This document shows, piece by piece, positions 16,647 through 27,074 of a stretch of 64,000 bases of DNA (position 1 is the stretch's first letter; each line of letters opens with the position of its first letter). The stretch covers positions 1,240,001-1,304,000 of the forward strand of contig NZ_AP031322.1 of assembly GCF_041154675.1 (NCBI RefSeq), in the 5' to 3' direction. The position numbers and the translations under genes were made by a program. The notes beneath the pieces were generated by a model. The model was not told where the DNA came from. It saw only the letters and a list, made by a program, of their open reading frames with translations, and searched no databases. The stretch comes from Sulfurisphaera javensis. GTDB lineage: Archaea; Thermoproteota; Thermoprotei_A; Sulfolobales; Sulfolobaceae.

Positions 16647-17271
16647 TGTTCCAGAACTGAATATTGAAGAGCAAATACAAAATATACTTAATAACATTCT
16701 TGACCAACTAAGATTATTATATCAACAATTTAATGAAAATGAAGTTAATCATATGCAGATATATTCTAAGATTGATGGCTTGAAGTCAGTTGTAGAAGAT
16801 TCTAAATATAAAGCTGGTGAATATATAATAAAGGTGAAAGAAGGAATAGAAACTGCCAGCTTATACTTAGATATATTAAATTACATAGAAAAAGTTGCAC
16901 AGAATTTAAGTGCTGTTTCCTATAGATACTCTGTTCTTCAAAGCAGAATTAAAATAGAGGATAAAATATTACATTCACTTTTAGTAAGTATGATAGAGAA
17001 ATTAATTGCTGCTACAAGTAGTGCATTAGAATCCTTTAGATTGCTTTCTCTTAATGCGAAGAAATCTGCAGAAAAAGCTAGAAATATAATTAAAATAGAA
17101 GAAGAAGTTGATGATTTATATAGGAATTTTGAGTTAAAGTTATTTGAGAAAGAGAATGAGTTAGCATTTATGATGCTGACAAAAGATATAGGGGATAGGT
17201 TAGAGGATTGTGCTGATTTACTTAGGGATGCTGCAAATAACATGCTTTATATCAGTTATTTAAGGGAATGA
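16642..17271 (+). CDS. PhoU/DUF47-like helical protein
   Basis: 209 residues, all-helical. The C-terminal part (EEEVDDLYRNFELKLFEKENELAFMMLTKDIGDRLEDCADLLRDAANNMLYI) follows the pattern of DUF47/PhoU-like proteins: 'E-x-x-D-x-x-x' in one helix and 'D-x-x-E-D-x-A-D' in another. Such proteins are linked to phosphate transport, but no Pit or Pst gene is adjacent. It sits 6 bases before endA in the same operon. Confidence 0.6.
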   Translation: MSVPELNIEEQIQNILNNILDQLRLLYQQFNENEVNHMQIYSKIDGLKSVVEDSKYKAGEYIIKVKEGIETASLYLDILNYIEKVAQNLSAVSYRYSVLQSRIKIEDKILHSLLVSMIEKLIAATSSALESFRLLSLNAKKSAEKARNIIKIEEEVDDLYRNFELKLFEKENELAFMMLTKDIGDRLEDCADLLRDAANNMLYISYLRE

Positions 17272-17276
17272 AATAG

Positions 17277-17819
17277 ATGATAGGAGAACTTCTAAAAGAT
17301 AAAATTATTATAAAAAACATTGAAGATGCAAGAAAAATTTATAAACTAGGATATTATGGAAAGCCACTAGGTATTTCTAAGCCTAAGTCAGCAGAAGAAG
17401 TTAATAGCGAATTAATTCTATCACTTATAGAAGGATTATATTTAACTAAAAAAGGAATTTTAGATGTAACATATAACGGTGAAAAGCTGGATTTTCAGAA
17501 GTTATATGATATAGGAATAAAGCAGATTCCAAGATTTAGAATTCTTTATACTGTTTATGAAGATCTAAGGGAGAAGGGGTATGTTGTAAGATCTGGGATT
17601 AAATATGGAGCAGATTTTGCTGTTTATACAGTAGGTCCTGGAATAGAACATGCTCCTTATCTTTTAATAGCTTTAGATGAAAATTCAGAAATAACTTCTA
17701 ATGAAATATTAGGCTTTGGTAGAGTTTCACATAGTACAAGAAAAGAGTTAATATTAGGTATTGTTAATTTAAACACTGGTAAGATAAGATACATAATGTT
17801 TAAATGGTTGAAGATGTAA
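17277..17819 (+). CDS. endA: tRNA-splicing endonuclease EndA
   Basis: 180 residues, the crenarchaeal catalytic subunit. The catalytic triad can be placed: Tyr in [12 protein letters not shown] (about 119-130), His in GIEHAPYLL (about 133-141), Lys in [11 protein letters not shown] (about 158-168). It cleaves bulge-helix-bulge motifs. Crenarchaeal enzymes pair with a second, structural subunit, which gives a wider substrate range; no second copy is in this window. Five intron-bearing tRNAs and the intron in cbf5 here are its likely substrates. Confidence 0.95.
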   Translation: MIGELLKDKIIIKNIEDARKIYKLGYYGKPLGISKPKSAEEVNSELILSLIEGLYLTKKGILDVTYNGEKLDFQKLYDIGIKQIPRFRILYTVYEDLREKGYVVRSGIKYGADFAVYTVGPGIEHAPYLLIALDENSEITSNEILGFGRVSHSTRKELILGIVNLNTGKIRYIMFKWLKM

Positions 17820-17857
17820 TATGATTATAGGCTTCATAAAAATTGGGTGATAAGTAA

Positions 17858-18250
17858 TTGAACCCTAGAGACGGCAACTTTAGACAAAAACCCAGTTTTA
17901 CTGCTGACGAACCTAAGCCCATGCCATTAGGTGATAAATGTAACTATTTATGCCCATATTTTAGATGTAATAAAAAGGCATTAAACATACAGAAGAAATA
18001 CATCAAAGGAACTCCTCAAAAAATAGGCTACTGTATGTGGGTAGGAGATGTATGTATTACTGGAGATTGTCAATATGCTTATTGTGAAAAGAGAGCTCTA
18101 TTGCCCGGGAATAAATGTGCTTTTGCTATAAAGAGAACTGAAAATGGGGAAGATATGGAAAAAGAGTTAAAGAAAGAAGAGGAATACGATAGCAAAATGA
18201 AAGATATATTATCTAAGAGATTTGGTCACAAGGGATACGATTTACTGTAA
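17858..18250 (+). CDS. Cysteine-rich conserved protein, unknown function
   Basis: 130 residues from a TTG preceded by GGGTGAT. Eight cysteines (C28, C32, C37, C59, C66, C71, C76, C87) lie in the first 90 residues, in groups [10 protein letters not shown] and [11 protein letters not shown], suggesting one or two metal or iron-sulfur sites. The C-terminal 40 residues are a charged helix. I do not recognise the family. Its 3' end overlaps the convergent ubiX-like gene by 38 bases. Confidence 0.65.
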   Translation: MNPRDGNFRQKPSFTADEPKPMPLGDKCNYLCPYFRCNKKALNIQKKYIKGTPQKIGYCMWVGDVCITGDCQYAYCEKRALLPGNKCAFAIKRTENGEDMEKELKKEEEYDSKMKDILSKRFGHKGYDLL

Positions 18251-18851
18251 CACTATTCCAATGTTTATATAAGGAATTAGGAATTTTTAGTAAATCAAGG
18301 ATTTTTCCTACTATGAAGTTGATAAGGTCGTTTATGTTCTGAGGATTATGATAAAATCCTGGAGATGCAGGCATTATTATTCCGCCTGCTCTAGAAACTT
18401 TTAATGCATTTATCAGCTCTATTGTACCTAAAGGAGTCTCTCTAATAACCAGAATTAGTGTTTTTCTAACTCTAAGAAAATTTAAAGCTGATCTAGAAAG
18501 TAAATTTGAAGCTATTCCATTTGCTATTTCTGCTAATGTTTTTATGCTACATGGCACTATAACCATGCCCTCAGTTTCTACTATATGGCTTGAACTAGAA
18601 GGTGGTGCTTCTATCTGATCTTCCTCATAAACAACAGAATTTAATCCATTAAAGAAAGATTCTAAATCTATTCCACATTCTACTTTTGCTACCTTCTTTG
18701 CTTCTTTACTTAAAATAACTTCTGTATGGTAACCCAATTCATTTAATATTTTAATTGTTCTTATTCCATAAATTACACCACTCGCCCCGCTTATTCCTAT
18801 AATAACTGTCCCTTTCTTGTCCCTACTTTCTGTTCTTGCCTTCTCATCCAC
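18213..18851 (-). CDS. ubiX: UbiX-type flavin prenyltransferase
   Basis: 212 residues from the GTG at 18851, which follows GGTGAG; an in-frame TTG at 18863 is an alternative. It makes prenylated FMN, the cofactor of UbiD decarboxylases. Motifs: [14 protein letters not shown] (FMN phosphate loop), [34 protein letters not shown], and [32 protein letters not shown]. The start lies within the upstream TRASH-domain gene, so the two are coupled. Confidence 0.9.
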   Translation of the reverse strand: MDEKARTESRDKKGTVIIGISGASGVIYGIRTIKILNELGYHTEVILSKEAKKVAKVECGIDLESFFNGLNSVVYEEDQIEAPPSSSSHIVETEGMVIVPCSIKTLAEIANGIASNLLSRSALNFLRVRKTLILVIRETPLGTIELINALKVSRAGGIIMPASPGFYHNPQNINDLINFIVGKILDLLKIPNSLYKHWNSVTVNRIPCDQIS

Positions 18852-19003
18852 TCTCTCACCCAATTATTATAGCATTGCTTACTACAAAAAACCCAAGGTT
18901 TATTATTGCAACAAGTTTTTACTACAATAGGATTTTCCTTTATTATTTTTCCGCACCAACTGCAATGAAGCTGATTTACTTTCGTATCTAGTTGAAAAGG
19001 CAT
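18797..19003 (-). CDS. TRASH-domain zinc protein, 68 residues
   Basis: Cysteine pattern CSWCGKII...[18 protein letters not shown] is the TRASH (MYM-like) metal-binding fold, usually used in archaea for metal sensing or trafficking. The C terminus is basic. It overlaps the start of ubiX by about 55 bases. No DNA-binding domain is attached, so a metal chaperone or a small adaptor is more likely than a regulator. Confidence 0.75.
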   Translation of the reverse strand: MPFQLDTKVNQLHCSWCGKIIKENPIVVKTCCNNKPWVFCSKQCYNNWVREWMRRQEQKVGTRKGQLL

Positions 19004-19081
19004 GAGGGTATATTTGTGTTATTAAATAAATAGATTTTTCATAAAAATGCTATATTAGCTACTTTATAACTAACTTAATTC

Positions 19082-19882
19082 ATGGATTCAAACTCAATAA
19101 AGGTAAAACAAGTAGATGAGGTTAAGATAAGTAAGTATATTTTAAGATATACATTTCAAGATTGGGAGAACATAGTAGAAAGCGATGTTGTTATTGTAGG
19201 CGCAGGACCGTCTGGAATGACTGCTGCATATTATCTTGCTAAAGCTGGATTAAAGACTGTAGTTTTTGAACGTAGACTAAGTTTTGGTGGTGGAATAGGA
19301 GGAGGAGCAATGCTATTTCACAAAATAGTTATTGAAAGCCCAGCAGACGAAGTTCTAAAAGAAATGAACATTCGATTAACAAAAGTTGAAGATGGTGTAT
19401 ATATTGTAGATTCAGCTGAATTTATGGCCAAGCTAGCAACTGCAGCCATAGATGCTGGAGCAAAAATATTACATGGTGTAACTGTAGACGATGTAATATT
19501 TAGAGAGAATCCATTAAGAGTTGCTGGAGTAGCAGTTGAATGGACAGCTACTCAAATGGCAGGATTACATGTTGATCCCTTGTTCATATCAGCTAAAGCA
19601 GTAGTAGATGCTACTGGTCATGATGCTGAAGTAATATCAGTAGCTGCTAGAAAAATACCTGAGTTAAATATTGTTATTCCCGGAGAGAAATCAGCATATA
19701 GTGAAATTGCTGAGGAATTAACTGTAGAAAATACTGGAATGGTTGCACCTGGTTTATATGCTACTGGAATGGCTGTAACTGAAGTAAGAGGTTTACCGAG
19801 AATGGGACCAATATTTGGTGCTATGGTTTTATCAGGGAAGAGGGTTGCTGAAATAATTATAAAAGATCTCCGTTACTCTTAA
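19082..19882 (+). CDS. thi4: Thiazole synthase Thi4 family
   Basis: 266 residues. It makes the thiazole part of thiamine from NAD, glycine and sulfur. The dinucleotide site [21 protein letters not shown] (long; about 36-56) is followed by [20 protein letters not shown] and the C-terminal [21 protein letters not shown]. By eye, the position of the sacrificial cysteine of yeast Thi4 (after GHDGPFGAF) reads Ala in [13 protein letters not shown], so it should be of the catalytic type that uses external sulfide. A TATA box near 19051 makes the mRNA leaderless. Confidence 0.92.
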   Translation: MDSNSIKVKQVDEVKISKYILRYTFQDWENIVESDVVIVGAGPSGMTAAYYLAKAGLKTVVFERRLSFGGGIGGGAMLFHKIVIESPADEVLKEMNIRLTKVEDGVYIVDSAEFMAKLATAAIDAGAKILHGVTVDDVIFRENPLRVAGVAVEWTATQMAGLHVDPLFISAKAVVDATGHDAEVISVAARKIPELNIVIPGEKSAYSEIAEELTVENTGMVAPGLYATGMAVTEVRGLPRMGPIFGAMVLSGKRVAEIIIKDLRYS

Positions 19883-19908
19883 AGCCTATAATTATATTTT
19901 TTACTTCG

Positions 19909-20271
19909 ATGAGTGAAGTACAACAAACAAAAATTAAGATTTCAGATAAAGCTGAAGGAATAGTAGAAAGAGATGTTAAAAATAATGCGATAGGTAGAAG
20001 AGAATTATATATTAAGGTTTTTCATATAGGTAGTGGGACTGTTTCAAGAAAAGATGTGATTAAGGCAATAGCTTCTGCCTTTGGTGCTCAAGAGGATCTT
20101 ATAGTAATCAAGAAAATCCATACAGTTTATGGTGCTGGAATAAGTTACGTTAGAGCTAATGTATACAATGATAAGAAAACTTTACAAGAATTCGAACCTC
20201 AATATTTAATAGGTAGAGATACTGGACAAAAAGTAAAGAAAGGTGGTAAAGGTGCCCAAAAACAAGGATGA
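19909..20271 (+). CDS. rps24e: Small ribosomal subunit protein eS24
   Basis: 120 residues: [34 protein letters not shown] and [18 protein letters not shown] are eS24 signatures. It begins the cluster eS24-eS27-kae1-bud32-rdgB, in which each gene overlaps the next. Confidence 0.95.
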   Translation: MSEVQQTKIKISDKAEGIVERDVKNNAIGRRELYIKVFHIGSGTVSRKDVIKAIASAFGAQEDLIVIKKIHTVYGAGISYVRANVYNDKKTLQEFEPQYLIGRDTGQKVKKGGKGAQKQG

Positions 20272-20443
20272 AAGCCAAAAAGCAATAGTTAGAACTTATT
20301 ACGTCATAGAAGGCGATAAGATAAAGTTAAAGAATAAAAAATGTCCTAGATGTGGCAGTATAATGGCGCATCATCTCAAGCCTGTAGAGCGTTGGGCATG
20401 CGGAAAATGTGGTTATACCGAGTTTATAGGTAAAGGGAAATGA
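20252..20443 (+). CDS. rps27ae: Small ribosomal subunit protein eS31 (S27ae)
   Basis: 63 residues from the GTG at 20252, chosen because the protein then begins (M)PKNKDE as in relatives and GGTGG lies upstream; a GTG at 20243 is possible. Zinc ribbon CPRCG...CGKCGY. It lacks a ubiquitin fusion, as in other archaea. Overlaps rps24e by 20 bases and kae1 by 4. Confidence 0.92.
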   Translation: MPKNKDESQKAIVRTYYVIEGDKIKLKNKKCPRCGSIMAHHLKPVERWACGKCGYTEFIGKGK

Positions 20444-21432
20444 TTGTTTTAGGTATTGAGTCTACTGCACATACTTTTGGTGTGGGTATAGTTTCTGATT
20501 CTCCTTTATCTATATTAGCAAATGAAAGAGATACTTTTGTTCCAAAACAAGGGGGTATGAAACCTAGTGATTTAGGTAGGCATCATGCTGAAGTAGCCCC
20601 AGTAATAATAAGTAAAGCTTTAGAAAAAGCAAAATTACGGATAGAAGATATAGATTATATAGCAGTTTCTTTAGGCCCTGGAATAGGTCCAGCTTTAAGA
20701 GTTGGAGCAACTATAGCTAGAGCTTTAGCCTTAAAATATAAGAAAAGTCTTGTTCCAGTTAATCATGGTATTGCTCATATCGAGATAGGTAGATTTACAA
20801 CTAAAGCTGAAGATCCTTTGATACTTTACTTATCAGGTGGAAATACTATAATATCGACTTACATAGATGGAAGATATAGAGTTTTTGGGGAAACTTTAGA
20901 TATAGCCTTAGGTAACATGTTAGATACATTTGTTAGAGAAGTGGGTCTTGCTCCTCCATACGTGGTTAATGGTGTTCATCAAATAGATATATGTGCAGAT
21001 AAAGGGGGAAAATTCATTGACTTGCCATATGTAGTAAAAGGGCAAGACATGTCGTATAGTGGTTTATTGACAGCCTCTTTAAGAGCTGTAAAAAACAATA
21101 AGCTTGAAGATGTTTGTTATAGTTTAAGAGAAGTTGCATTTGATATGCTTTTAGAGGCGACTGAAAGAGCATTAGCTTTGACTGGTAAGAAAGAGATTTT
21201 AGTAGTTGGTGGCGTAGCAGCAAGTGGTAGTTTAAAAAATAAGTTATATAATCTTGCTAAGGACTGGAATGTTGAAGTAAAAATAGTGCCACCAGAATAT
21301 TCTGGAGATAATGGGGCTATGATAGCATATACTGGATTACTTGAAGCCAAGCATGGTGTAACTATACCAATTGAAAAATCTATAATTAGACCTAGATGGA
21401 GAGTTGATCATGTGGATGTAGTATGGAGATAA
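20440..21432 (+). CDS. kae1: KEOPS subunit Kae1 (tRNA t6A synthesis)
   Basis: 330 residues. It transfers threonylcarbamoyl to A37 of ANN-decoding tRNAs. The ASKHA fold is shown by [16 protein letters not shown], the metal motif GRHHAEV (about 47-53) and [10 protein letters not shown] (about 108-117), LYLSGGNT (about 128-135) and [13 protein letters not shown] separate Bud32 kinase gene overlaps its end by 10 bases; in many euryarchaea the two are fused. Confidence 0.96.
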   Translation: MIVLGIESTAHTFGVGIVSDSPLSILANERDTFVPKQGGMKPSDLGRHHAEVAPVIISKALEKAKLRIEDIDYIAVSLGPGIGPALRVGATIARALALKYKKSLVPVNHGIAHIEIGRFTTKAEDPLILYLSGGNTIISTYIDGRYRVFGETLDIALGNMLDTFVREVGLAPPYVVNGVHQIDICADKGGKFIDLPYVVKGQDMSYSGLLTASLRAVKNNKLEDVCYSLREVAFDMLLEATERALALTGKKEILVVGGVAASGSLKNKLYNLAKDWNVEVKIVPPEYSGDNGAMIAYTGLLEAKHGVTIPIEKSIIRPRWRVDHVDVVWR

Positions 21433-22079
21433 TAAGAGAAATAAAGAGAGGTGCAGAATCGATAATTTATGAAGGTTATTTTGCTGGCATTCATTCTATA
21501 TTTAAAAAGAGAATTTCAAAATCGTATAGGGATAAACAACTTGATGAGAAAATAAATAGTGAAAGAACTAAGTTGGAAGCTAAACTTATGTTTTCAGCAA
21601 TGAAGAATGATATCAATGTACCAGCTATATTATTAGTTGACCCTTTTGAATATTTAATTGCAATGGAGTATATTGAAGGATTTCCCATAAAAGATATGAT
21701 ACCAAAATTGAAAGATAGATTATTAGCAATTGGTGAAAACATAGGGGAGATTGCTGGGAAGCTTCATAAAATTGGGATTTCTCATGGTGATTTTACAACT
21801 AATAACTTAATATATACTCTTAATGGAGAAATATTTCTTATTGATTTTGGATTAGCTAAGAGAAGTGATGATATTGAAGATTTTGCCACCGATGTACACG
21901 TTTTTTTAAGGAGCCTAGAAAGTGTTCATTATGAATATAAGGACGTGATTTTTAAAGGATTTGAGAGAGGCTATTCAAGATTTAGAGATTTTGATAAGAT
22001 TATGAATAAGGTTAAAGAAATAAGAATGAGAGGGAGATATGTTGAAGAACGTAGAAATAAGCGTGGTAACATCAAATGA
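21423..22079 (+). CDS. bud32: KEOPS kinase/ATPase Bud32
   Basis: 218 residues, a small kinase without the usual N-terminal Gly-rich loop. Motifs: [31 protein letters not shown], catalytic [10 protein letters not shown] (about 121-130), and the DFG-like [26 protein letters not shown] (long; about 141-166). It activates Kae1. The end overlaps the rdgB-like gene by 41 bases. Confidence 0.95.
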   Translation: MEIIREIKRGAESIIYEGYFAGIHSIFKKRISKSYRDKQLDEKINSERTKLEAKLMFSAMKNDINVPAILLVDPFEYLIAMEYIEGFPIKDMIPKLKDRLLAIGENIGEIAGKLHKIGISHGDFTTNNLIYTLNGEIFLIDFGLAKRSDDIEDFATDVHVFLRSLESVHYEYKDVIFKGFERGYSRFRDFDKIMNKVKEIRMRGRYVEERRNKRGNIK

Positions 22080-22608
22080 AAACAAGTTTAGAGAGTTAGC
22101 AGAGTTAGCCAAGGAATATAATATAAAACTAAGATGGATTAATTTACCTAAAGTTGAGATTCAAGCTGATTCTTTAGAAGAGATAGTAAGAAATTCTGCA
22201 ATCATTGCTTATAACATGATTAAATCTCCTTTAATAATGGAAGATAGCGGATTATTTATTGAAGCGTTAAATAATTTCCCTGGTCCTTACACAAACTATG
22301 TAAGAAGAACCATAGGATTAGAAGGAATACTAAAAATAATGCAAGGGATAGAAAATAGGAATGCCTATTTTATGACAGCTATTTGTTATATTGACGATAA
22401 GATAGTGAAAGTTTTCACTGGAAAGATAAATGGCAGGATTTCATATAGTATTAGAGGAGACAAAGGATTTGGGTTTGATCCTATATTTATTCCAGAAGGA
22501 GAAGATAGAACTTTTGGGGAGATGAACTTAGAAGAAAAAAATAAATATTCTCATAGGGGGAAAGCATTCAAGGAGTTTGTAAAATTTTATCTTACTTATA
22601 TCTCTTAG
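22039..22608 (+). CDS. XTP/dITP pyrophosphatase (Ham1/RdgB family)
   Basis: 189 residues. It removes deaminated purine nucleotides. Motifs: [39 protein letters not shown] and [16 protein letters not shown]. The ATG at 22039 has GGGAG upstream, inside bud32. Last gene of the eS24 cluster; tail overlaps the convergent aldo-keto reductase by 17 bases. Confidence 0.93.
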   Translation: MLKNVEISVVTSNENKFRELAELAKEYNIKLRWINLPKVEIQADSLEEIVRNSAIIAYNMIKSPLIMEDSGLFIEALNNFPGPYTNYVRRTIGLEGILKIMQGIENRNAYFMTAICYIDDKIVKVFTGKINGRISYSIRGDKGFGFDPIFIPEGEDRTFGEMNLEEKNKYSHRGKAFKEFVKFYLTYIS

Positions 22609-23569
22609 TTTCTTCGATACTTTCATTATTTAACTCTGAAAAATGAGTTATTGAGTATTCATAAAGATATTTATAATCTTCATCTGTCAAGTCCGGTAAT
22701 TTTTCTACTTGGATATATTCTTCTAATTCTTTGAGGCTTGATATATTAGGAAGAACAGAAGTTACTTTACTGTTATATAAGATGAATTTTAAAGCTAGTT
22801 GTGATAATTTTATCCCCTTACTTTTTGCATATTCTAAAAGGGGTTTAGATAGCTCTACAGCTTTTTTGATCCAGTTAATATCTTTTAAGCTTCTATGAAG
22901 TTTTGGATTATTAAAAATAGGCCATTTTTCCTCTATTAATGCATCTGACGCATGGGGTACTCTTACAAAATGTGCTATATCAAAATTTAAGAAATCGATT
23001 CCAGGTTTTAACTCTATTATATTATAAATATATTCTAAGCTTTCATATCCCATTTTTATTGCTTCTAATCCTTCTTCTCCCCATCCTAGAGTAGGACCTA
23101 GTGCAACTCCAATTACTCTAACTTTTCCATCTTTCTTTAAACTATATAAAAAATCAAGAACTTCCTTATTTTTAATAATTTGCATCTTAGGATTATGAAT
23201 CATTAAGATATCAATGTAATCAGTGTTTAATCTTTCTAAGCTCTTCTTAAATGCAAAGTCTAAGTAATCTAAGTCAAATCTCTGAATAGCTCTATTATTT
23301 ATTTTATTATAGAAATCATATCCTATTTTAGTCAAGATTACAATTCTATCACGTTTCGTATTGAATACTTTTGACAAAATAGTTTCTCCTAGTCCTTCTC
23401 CATATATGTCAGCTGTATCAAAGAAATTAATACCATTTTCGTAAGCTTTTCTAAGAATATCTTCTGCTTTATTAACTTCAGCCCCCCACCAATCAGTGAC
23501 AAGGCTCCAAACTCCTATACCAATTTCAGATACTTCAATGTTAGTATGATTTATTTTTCTTAGTTTCAT
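22592..23569 (-). CDS. Aldo/keto reductase
   Basis: 325 residues, TIM-barrel AKR. Catalytic residues are seen in [12 protein letters not shown] (Asp/Tyr), VILTKIGYD (Lys) and ILMIHNP (His). The NADPH-binding C terminus is [15 protein letters not shown]. Substrate unknown. Monocistronic. Confidence 0.88.
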   Translation of the reverse strand: MKLRKINHTNIEVSEIGIGVWSLVTDWWGAEVNKAEDILRKAYENGINFFDTADIYGEGLGETILSKVFNTKRDRIVILTKIGYDFYNKINNRAIQRFDLDYLDFAFKKSLERLNTDYIDILMIHNPKMQIIKNKEVLDFLYSLKKDGKVRVIGVALGPTLGWGEEGLEAIKMGYESLEYIYNIIELKPGIDFLNFDIAHFVRVPHASDALIEEKWPIFNNPKLHRSLKDINWIKKAVELSKPLLEYAKSKGIKLSQLALKFILYNSKVTSVLPNISSLKELEEYIQVEKLPDLTDEDYKYLYEYSITHFSELNNESIEETKRYK

Positions 23570-23626
23570 GTAATACCTCGCCTAATGTTAAAATCCTTTT
23601 TGATATTATAAAAACCATTATACATA

Positions 23627-23953
23627 ATGCTTGTAAAAGTACCAGAGAAAATATTTGATGAAATACTTAGGAAACTAAAAATTCAAGTATATGAATATAA
23701 TTCAAAAATAAAAGAATACGGAGTCTATTTAAAACCGTATCACATAGTTTATAAAAATGGTAAACAGTATATTTATATAGGTAAGTACTGGTATAAATTA
23801 GAGAAGAAAGAAGGAAAATTGAAGTGGATATATTTAGGCAAGAAAAAACCTATTGAAAAAATGCCTGACCCACCTGCAATACCAGATTATACAATAATAA
23901 GAGATGTTGAAGGATATGTTATAGATGAAAAAGTCCTAAATGAGTTCAAATGA
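23627..23953 (+). CDS. Conserved small protein of 108 residues, unknown
   Basis: Very Lys/Tyr-rich, with repeated beta-strand-like pieces (HIVYKNGKQYIYIGKYWYKLEKKEGKLKWIYLGKKKP in all). The Tyr-rich hairpins resemble small nucleic-acid-binding beta proteins of Sulfolobales, but I cannot name a family. An ATG start about 25 bases from a TATA-like TTATAAAAA suggests a leaderless mRNA. Convergent with the ATPase subunit C-like gene. Confidence 0.6.
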   Translation: MLVKVPEKIFDEILRKLKIQVYEYNSKIKEYGVYLKPYHIVYKNGKQYIYIGKYWYKLEKKEGKLKWIYLGKKKPIEKMPDPPAIPDYTIIRDVEGYVIDEKVLNEFK

Positions 23954-24901
23954 TAGCATCTTTTTTACTTTATCTATTATTCCTAACTTTATTCCATTTA
24001 TAATCATAGTAAGGTCTTCATAATCTAATTTTATTAACTCTGAAATTGCTAGAACAGTAGCCGGGGTAAACGGACTTCCCATAAATGCTTCAATGGAGGA
24101 TTTTCTTGCATTTACTCTAGCTAAATGATGAAAGCTAGCTAAAGCCTCATAAACATTAGTTGTGATCAAACTTTTCGAGTAAGGAGTCCTAGATAAAACA
24201 TCTAGTACTTCTTTTTCTGTGTTAGCCCCTGCAATATCTTTTAAAGAAGCTTCATCCATTTTGCACATTACATCCCCAATTAAATGAAGTTTGTAAGCAA
24301 GTGCAGTTGAATAGTAATCTTCATATGTACAAATAATGTCTTGAGCTTTTGATTTCCAATCCCCTCTAAACTCATTTACTATCTTTGATAACTTATATAT
24401 AAAGTAAAATTCTAGAAGAGAATTAATTTCAGAAGGAGTCTTCTTGTTTGCTCTACTTAATGCGAATTTAAGTCCCTCATTAATTATACCTTTTGAAAAA
24501 TTCATCACATCATCAAGGCTTTGAGGGTTTGAATCTGCTAATTCCTTTATTAAGATAAAATTATTAGTTAATTTTGCCCCAGTTAACAGAGAGGAAATAA
24601 GGGGCTCTAATTCACTTAAACTAAAAAGATATAAGTATAAATCTACTATATCAGAATTTACTTTTGTATTGCTTACATATTTTCTAATTTTAGTAAGAAA
24701 ATTTATTGCTCTCTGCTTAAATTTTCTTTCAGCATCATCAATGGTGCTTGGAATTTCCTCTATAAATCCTCTATCCTTAAGCAAGCTTAAAGCGTCTTTC
24801 CACTCTGCAGTTGTTAAAAGTTCATTTACTGTTCCTTTAGTTAATACAAACGATTTATATAATCTCGCTATAGATGTAGAGTAAGCTAGTGTACTACTCA
24901 T
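23936..24901 (-). CDS. V/A-type ATP synthase subunit C-like protein (AC39 family)
   Basis: 321 residues, almost all helical. The beginning TLAYSTSIARLYKSFVLTKGTVNELLTTAEWKDALSLLKD and the ending with a repeated three-bundle layout resemble the C (d) subunit that links the rotary A1 stalk to the A0 ring. The gene directly upstream encodes a peripheral-stalk-like coiled coil, which supports the assignment. The catalytic A and B genes are not in this window. Confidence 0.65.
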   Translation of the reverse strand: MSSTLAYSTSIARLYKSFVLTKGTVNELLTTAEWKDALSLLKDRGFIEEIPSTIDDAERKFKQRAINFLTKIRKYVSNTKVNSDIVDLYLYLFSLSELEPLISSLLTGAKLTNNFILIKELADSNPQSLDDVMNFSKGIINEGLKFALSRANKKTPSEINSLLEFYFIYKLSKIVNEFRGDWKSKAQDIICTYEDYYSTALAYKLHLIGDVMCKMDEASLKDIAGANTEKEVLDVLSRTPYSKSLITTNVYEALASFHHLARVNARKSSIEAFMGSPFTPATVLAISELIKLDYEDLTMIINGIKLGIIDKVKKMLSFELI

Positions 24902-25231
24902 CTATTTAAATACCTCCTCGATCTTTTTTAGTACAAATTGGGTAGCTTTTTCTAGGTTCTTTTGGCCTTTCTCCTTAATCTTTGATATTTGTTTTTCTCT
25001 GTCTTCAGCATATTTTTTACTTAATTCATTAATTTTATCACTAGTGTTTTTATCTATTTCTTGTGAAATTTGATTTAGTTCTTCTTCAGCTATAGACCTA
25101 AACTGTGTGGTAAGAGATTCTGCAAATATAACAAGTCTTTTCGCATCATCTGCAATATTTTTTTCTATGTTTTTTAGTTCTTCTTCATATCTTACTATCA
25201 AATTCGCATATGTTGATAATTTTGAAGACAT
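24902..25231 (-). CDS. Coiled-coil protein, probable A-type ATP synthase peripheral-stalk subunit
   Basis: 109 residues forming one long helix with heptad pattern (NQISQEIDKNTSDKINELSKKYAEDREKQISKIKEKG). Composition and length fit subunit H/G of archaeal ATP synthases. Its stop codon abuts the ATG of the subunit C-like gene, so the two are made together. Confidence 0.55.
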   Translation of the reverse strand: MSSKLSTYANLIVRYEEELKNIEKNIADDAKRLVIFAESLTTQFRSIAEEELNQISQEIDKNTSDKINELSKKYAEDREKQISKIKEKGQKNLEKATQFVLKKIEEVFK

Positions 25232-25244
25232 CTTAGTATATAGT

Positions 25245-26018
25245 TTAAGTTGAGCTTTTTAATGATTTTCTTCCTCTAATAATATAACCCGTGTGCATTA
25301 CCCCTATATTTTTAGGTCTTGTTGCATTTTCTTTAATCTGATACTCTCGTAAAATTAATTCTTCTGCATGTATATCAATAAATCCACTATTTTTTAATGC
25401 GATGCCTACTTTCTCAATTTGATTTGTGGTAGGAACAAAAATTACTATTGAACCAGATGGCTTTAAAGCATCATATGCATGTTTAGCAACATTCCAAGGA
25501 TCTGGCATATCTAGAAAAATGGCATCCACATTGCTTTCTTCAAATCCTTCTCTAACATCTTTTAATTTAAACGTTACCCTATCTGTGAGGTTAAGTAATT
25601 CTATGTTTTTCTTCGCAATTTCTTGCATGTCTTGTCTTATATCGTAAGTTATTACTCTCCCTTTTTCACCCAAGTAATAAGCTAAAGATATGGTAAGGAA
25701 ACCAGACCCGGTGCCAGCTTCTAAAACAATATCTCCAGGTTGTATTCCGGAGGAGTATATCATATAAGCTACATCTTTGGGATAAAGAACTTGCGAGGGT
25801 CTTTTAAGTCCATTATAGATATCTATTAATGAGGGTTTTAATACATAAGCTTTATTTCCAGTAGATAATGTTACCTCTGAGCCATATTCTAATCCTATTA
25901 TTGAGTCTAAATTTATAGCTCCTTTATCACTTCCAAATTTTTTACCTTTTTTCACTTTAATAAGATAAGTTCTTTTCATATCAATCCAAAACGTTATAAC
26001 ATCATCTTCTTTTATCAT
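25245..26018 (-). CDS. trmI: tRNA (adenine-N1)-methyltransferase TrmI
   Basis: 257 residues. It methylates A57/A58 in the T loop. A small N-terminal beta domain is followed by the Rossmann domain with [18 protein letters not shown], the SAM site [16 protein letters not shown] (about 99-114), ITYDIR, and the catalytic-region LDMPDPW (about 170-176). First gene of a leftward group with the ATPase-like genes. Confidence 0.92.
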   Translation of the reverse strand: MIKEDDVITFWIDMKRTYLIKVKKGKKFGSDKGAINLDSIIGLEYGSEVTLSTGNKAYVLKPSLIDIYNGLKRPSQVLYPKDVAYMIYSSGIQPGDIVLEAGTGSGFLTISLAYYLGEKGRVITYDIRQDMQEIAKKNIELLNLTDRVTFKLKDVREGFEESNVDAIFLDMPDPWNVAKHAYDALKPSGSIVIFVPTTNQIEKVGIALKNSGFIDIHAEELILREYQIKENATRPKNIGVMHTGYIIRGRKSLKSST

Positions 26019-26049
26019 CAGAATTAGAAAGATAAAAGTAACTTAAAAA

Positions 26050-26098
26050 TCAGTTCTGGTGTCTTATTTCATTGATCAAAAACACCAGCTTTCATCAC
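26050..26098 (-). ncRNA. C/D-box guide sRNA
   Basis: On the minus strand: box C GTGATGA (26098-26092), 12-nt guide AAGCTGGTGTTT, box D' TTGA, 3-nt spacer, degenerate box C' ATGAAAT, 12-nt guide AAGACACCAGAA, box D CTGA (26053-26050). The 12-3-12 layout is that of an archaeal 2'-O-methylation guide. Box C overlaps the stop codon of the RHH gene. The two guides are partly complementary (CTGGTGT/ACACCAG), so the segment can also form a hairpin. Confidence 0.7.
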
Positions 26099-26244
26099 TG
26101 GTCGTTTACCCATAATTCTTTTCTTATAAACTCATTTAATGCTGCTCTTATTACTTCACTTCTTGATGTATATCTACCAGTATTTATTAATTCATCTATT
26201 GCTTCCAAAAATTGTTCTGGTAATTTTACGGTTATTATTCTCAT
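26095..26244 (-). CDS. Host ribbon-helix-helix regulator, 49 residues
   Basis: A short gene. [43 protein letters not shown] is a standard CopG/NikR-N type: strand, helix, turn with SRSE, helix. The ATG at 26244 has no clear ribosome-binding site. Its stop codon (CAG-TGA-TGA) doubles as box C of the sRNA, so the sRNA may be cut from this mRNA. Confidence 0.85.
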   Translation of the reverse strand: MRIITVKLPEQFLEAIDELINTGRYTSRSEVIRAALNEFIRKELWVNDQ

Positions 26245-26280
26245 TATAGGTCAATTATTTTGCTTTGAGGATATTATCTT

Positions 26281-27027
26281 TTAAGCATTATCCCTATTTT
26301 TATCAGCCTTTTCCCATAAATACTCAAAATAAACTTTGCCTATTTCAACAAAATAGATATGATTTGAAAACATTCCTAACAACGTATTACCTTGTGTTTT
26401 TATTATTAAGAAAATTGAATTTGATGTTATTATGCCACTTCCAAACATCGAATCTAAATATCTAACTTGAAGGACGTTGCTATCTACTTTTAGACTTTTA
26501 CTTAGTATAACTTTAACGTCATGTTTATAGGAGTTAGCTTCAAGTAATTTAACAAGTTCTTGTGATAATATTTCTGGAAAAGATATTGCAACATAATACT
26601 TACTAGAGTTCTCAGAGAGTATTTGTTGAAGTGTTTGGTTAATAGCATCTTGCTGAACAAGAGCTATATTATAGAAAGAAGTTTGAGAAGAGAGTAAAAC
26701 AGATATAGGTAAGATTAAATCTCTTTCTATTTTTTCTAAGCTGTCAAAGATATTTTTCTTCACATTTTCCCATACTTCTCTAATTGGATTAGCTATATAA
26801 TAAGATGGCCTTTTTCCTATTCTTCTTATCCAACCTCTTCCTTCTAATTTAGTTAAAATAGGGTATATCTTTGTATAAGAAATGTTAATTTTATCAGATA
26901 ATTCCTTGGCTGTCATCTTCCCATTAAGAAGTAATATAAAATATAGTTTCAGTTCATTTCTACTTATTCCAAAAGCTCTAGCTATATTTCCTATTTTACT
27001 TACGATATCATCAATATTTTGGGACAT
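26281..27027 (-). CDS. TrmB-type helix-turn-helix regulator
   Basis: 248 residues. The N-terminal winged helix (about 15-85: NGKMTAKELSDKINISYTKIYPILTKLEGRGWIRRIGKRPSYYIANP) is TrmB-like, followed by a coiled coil and a C-terminal sensor-like domain of about 150 residues. The family senses sugars or other ligands. It is divergent from rps25e. Ligand unknown. Confidence 0.85.
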   Translation of the reverse strand: MSQNIDDIVSKIGNIARAFGISRNELKLYFILLLNGKMTAKELSDKINISYTKIYPILTKLEGRGWIRRIGKRPSYYIANPIREVWENVKKNIFDSLEKIERDLILPISVLLSSQTSFYNIALVQQDAINQTLQQILSENSSKYYVAISFPEILSQELVKLLEANSYKHDVKVILSKSLKVDSNVLQVRYLDSMFGSGIITSNSIFLIIKTQGNTLLGMFSNHIYFVEIGKVYFEYLWEKADKNRDNA

Positions 27028-27074
27028 ATTAACATTTTTATTTTCAAGCCACTTATTAATAAACGGTGTATCAA

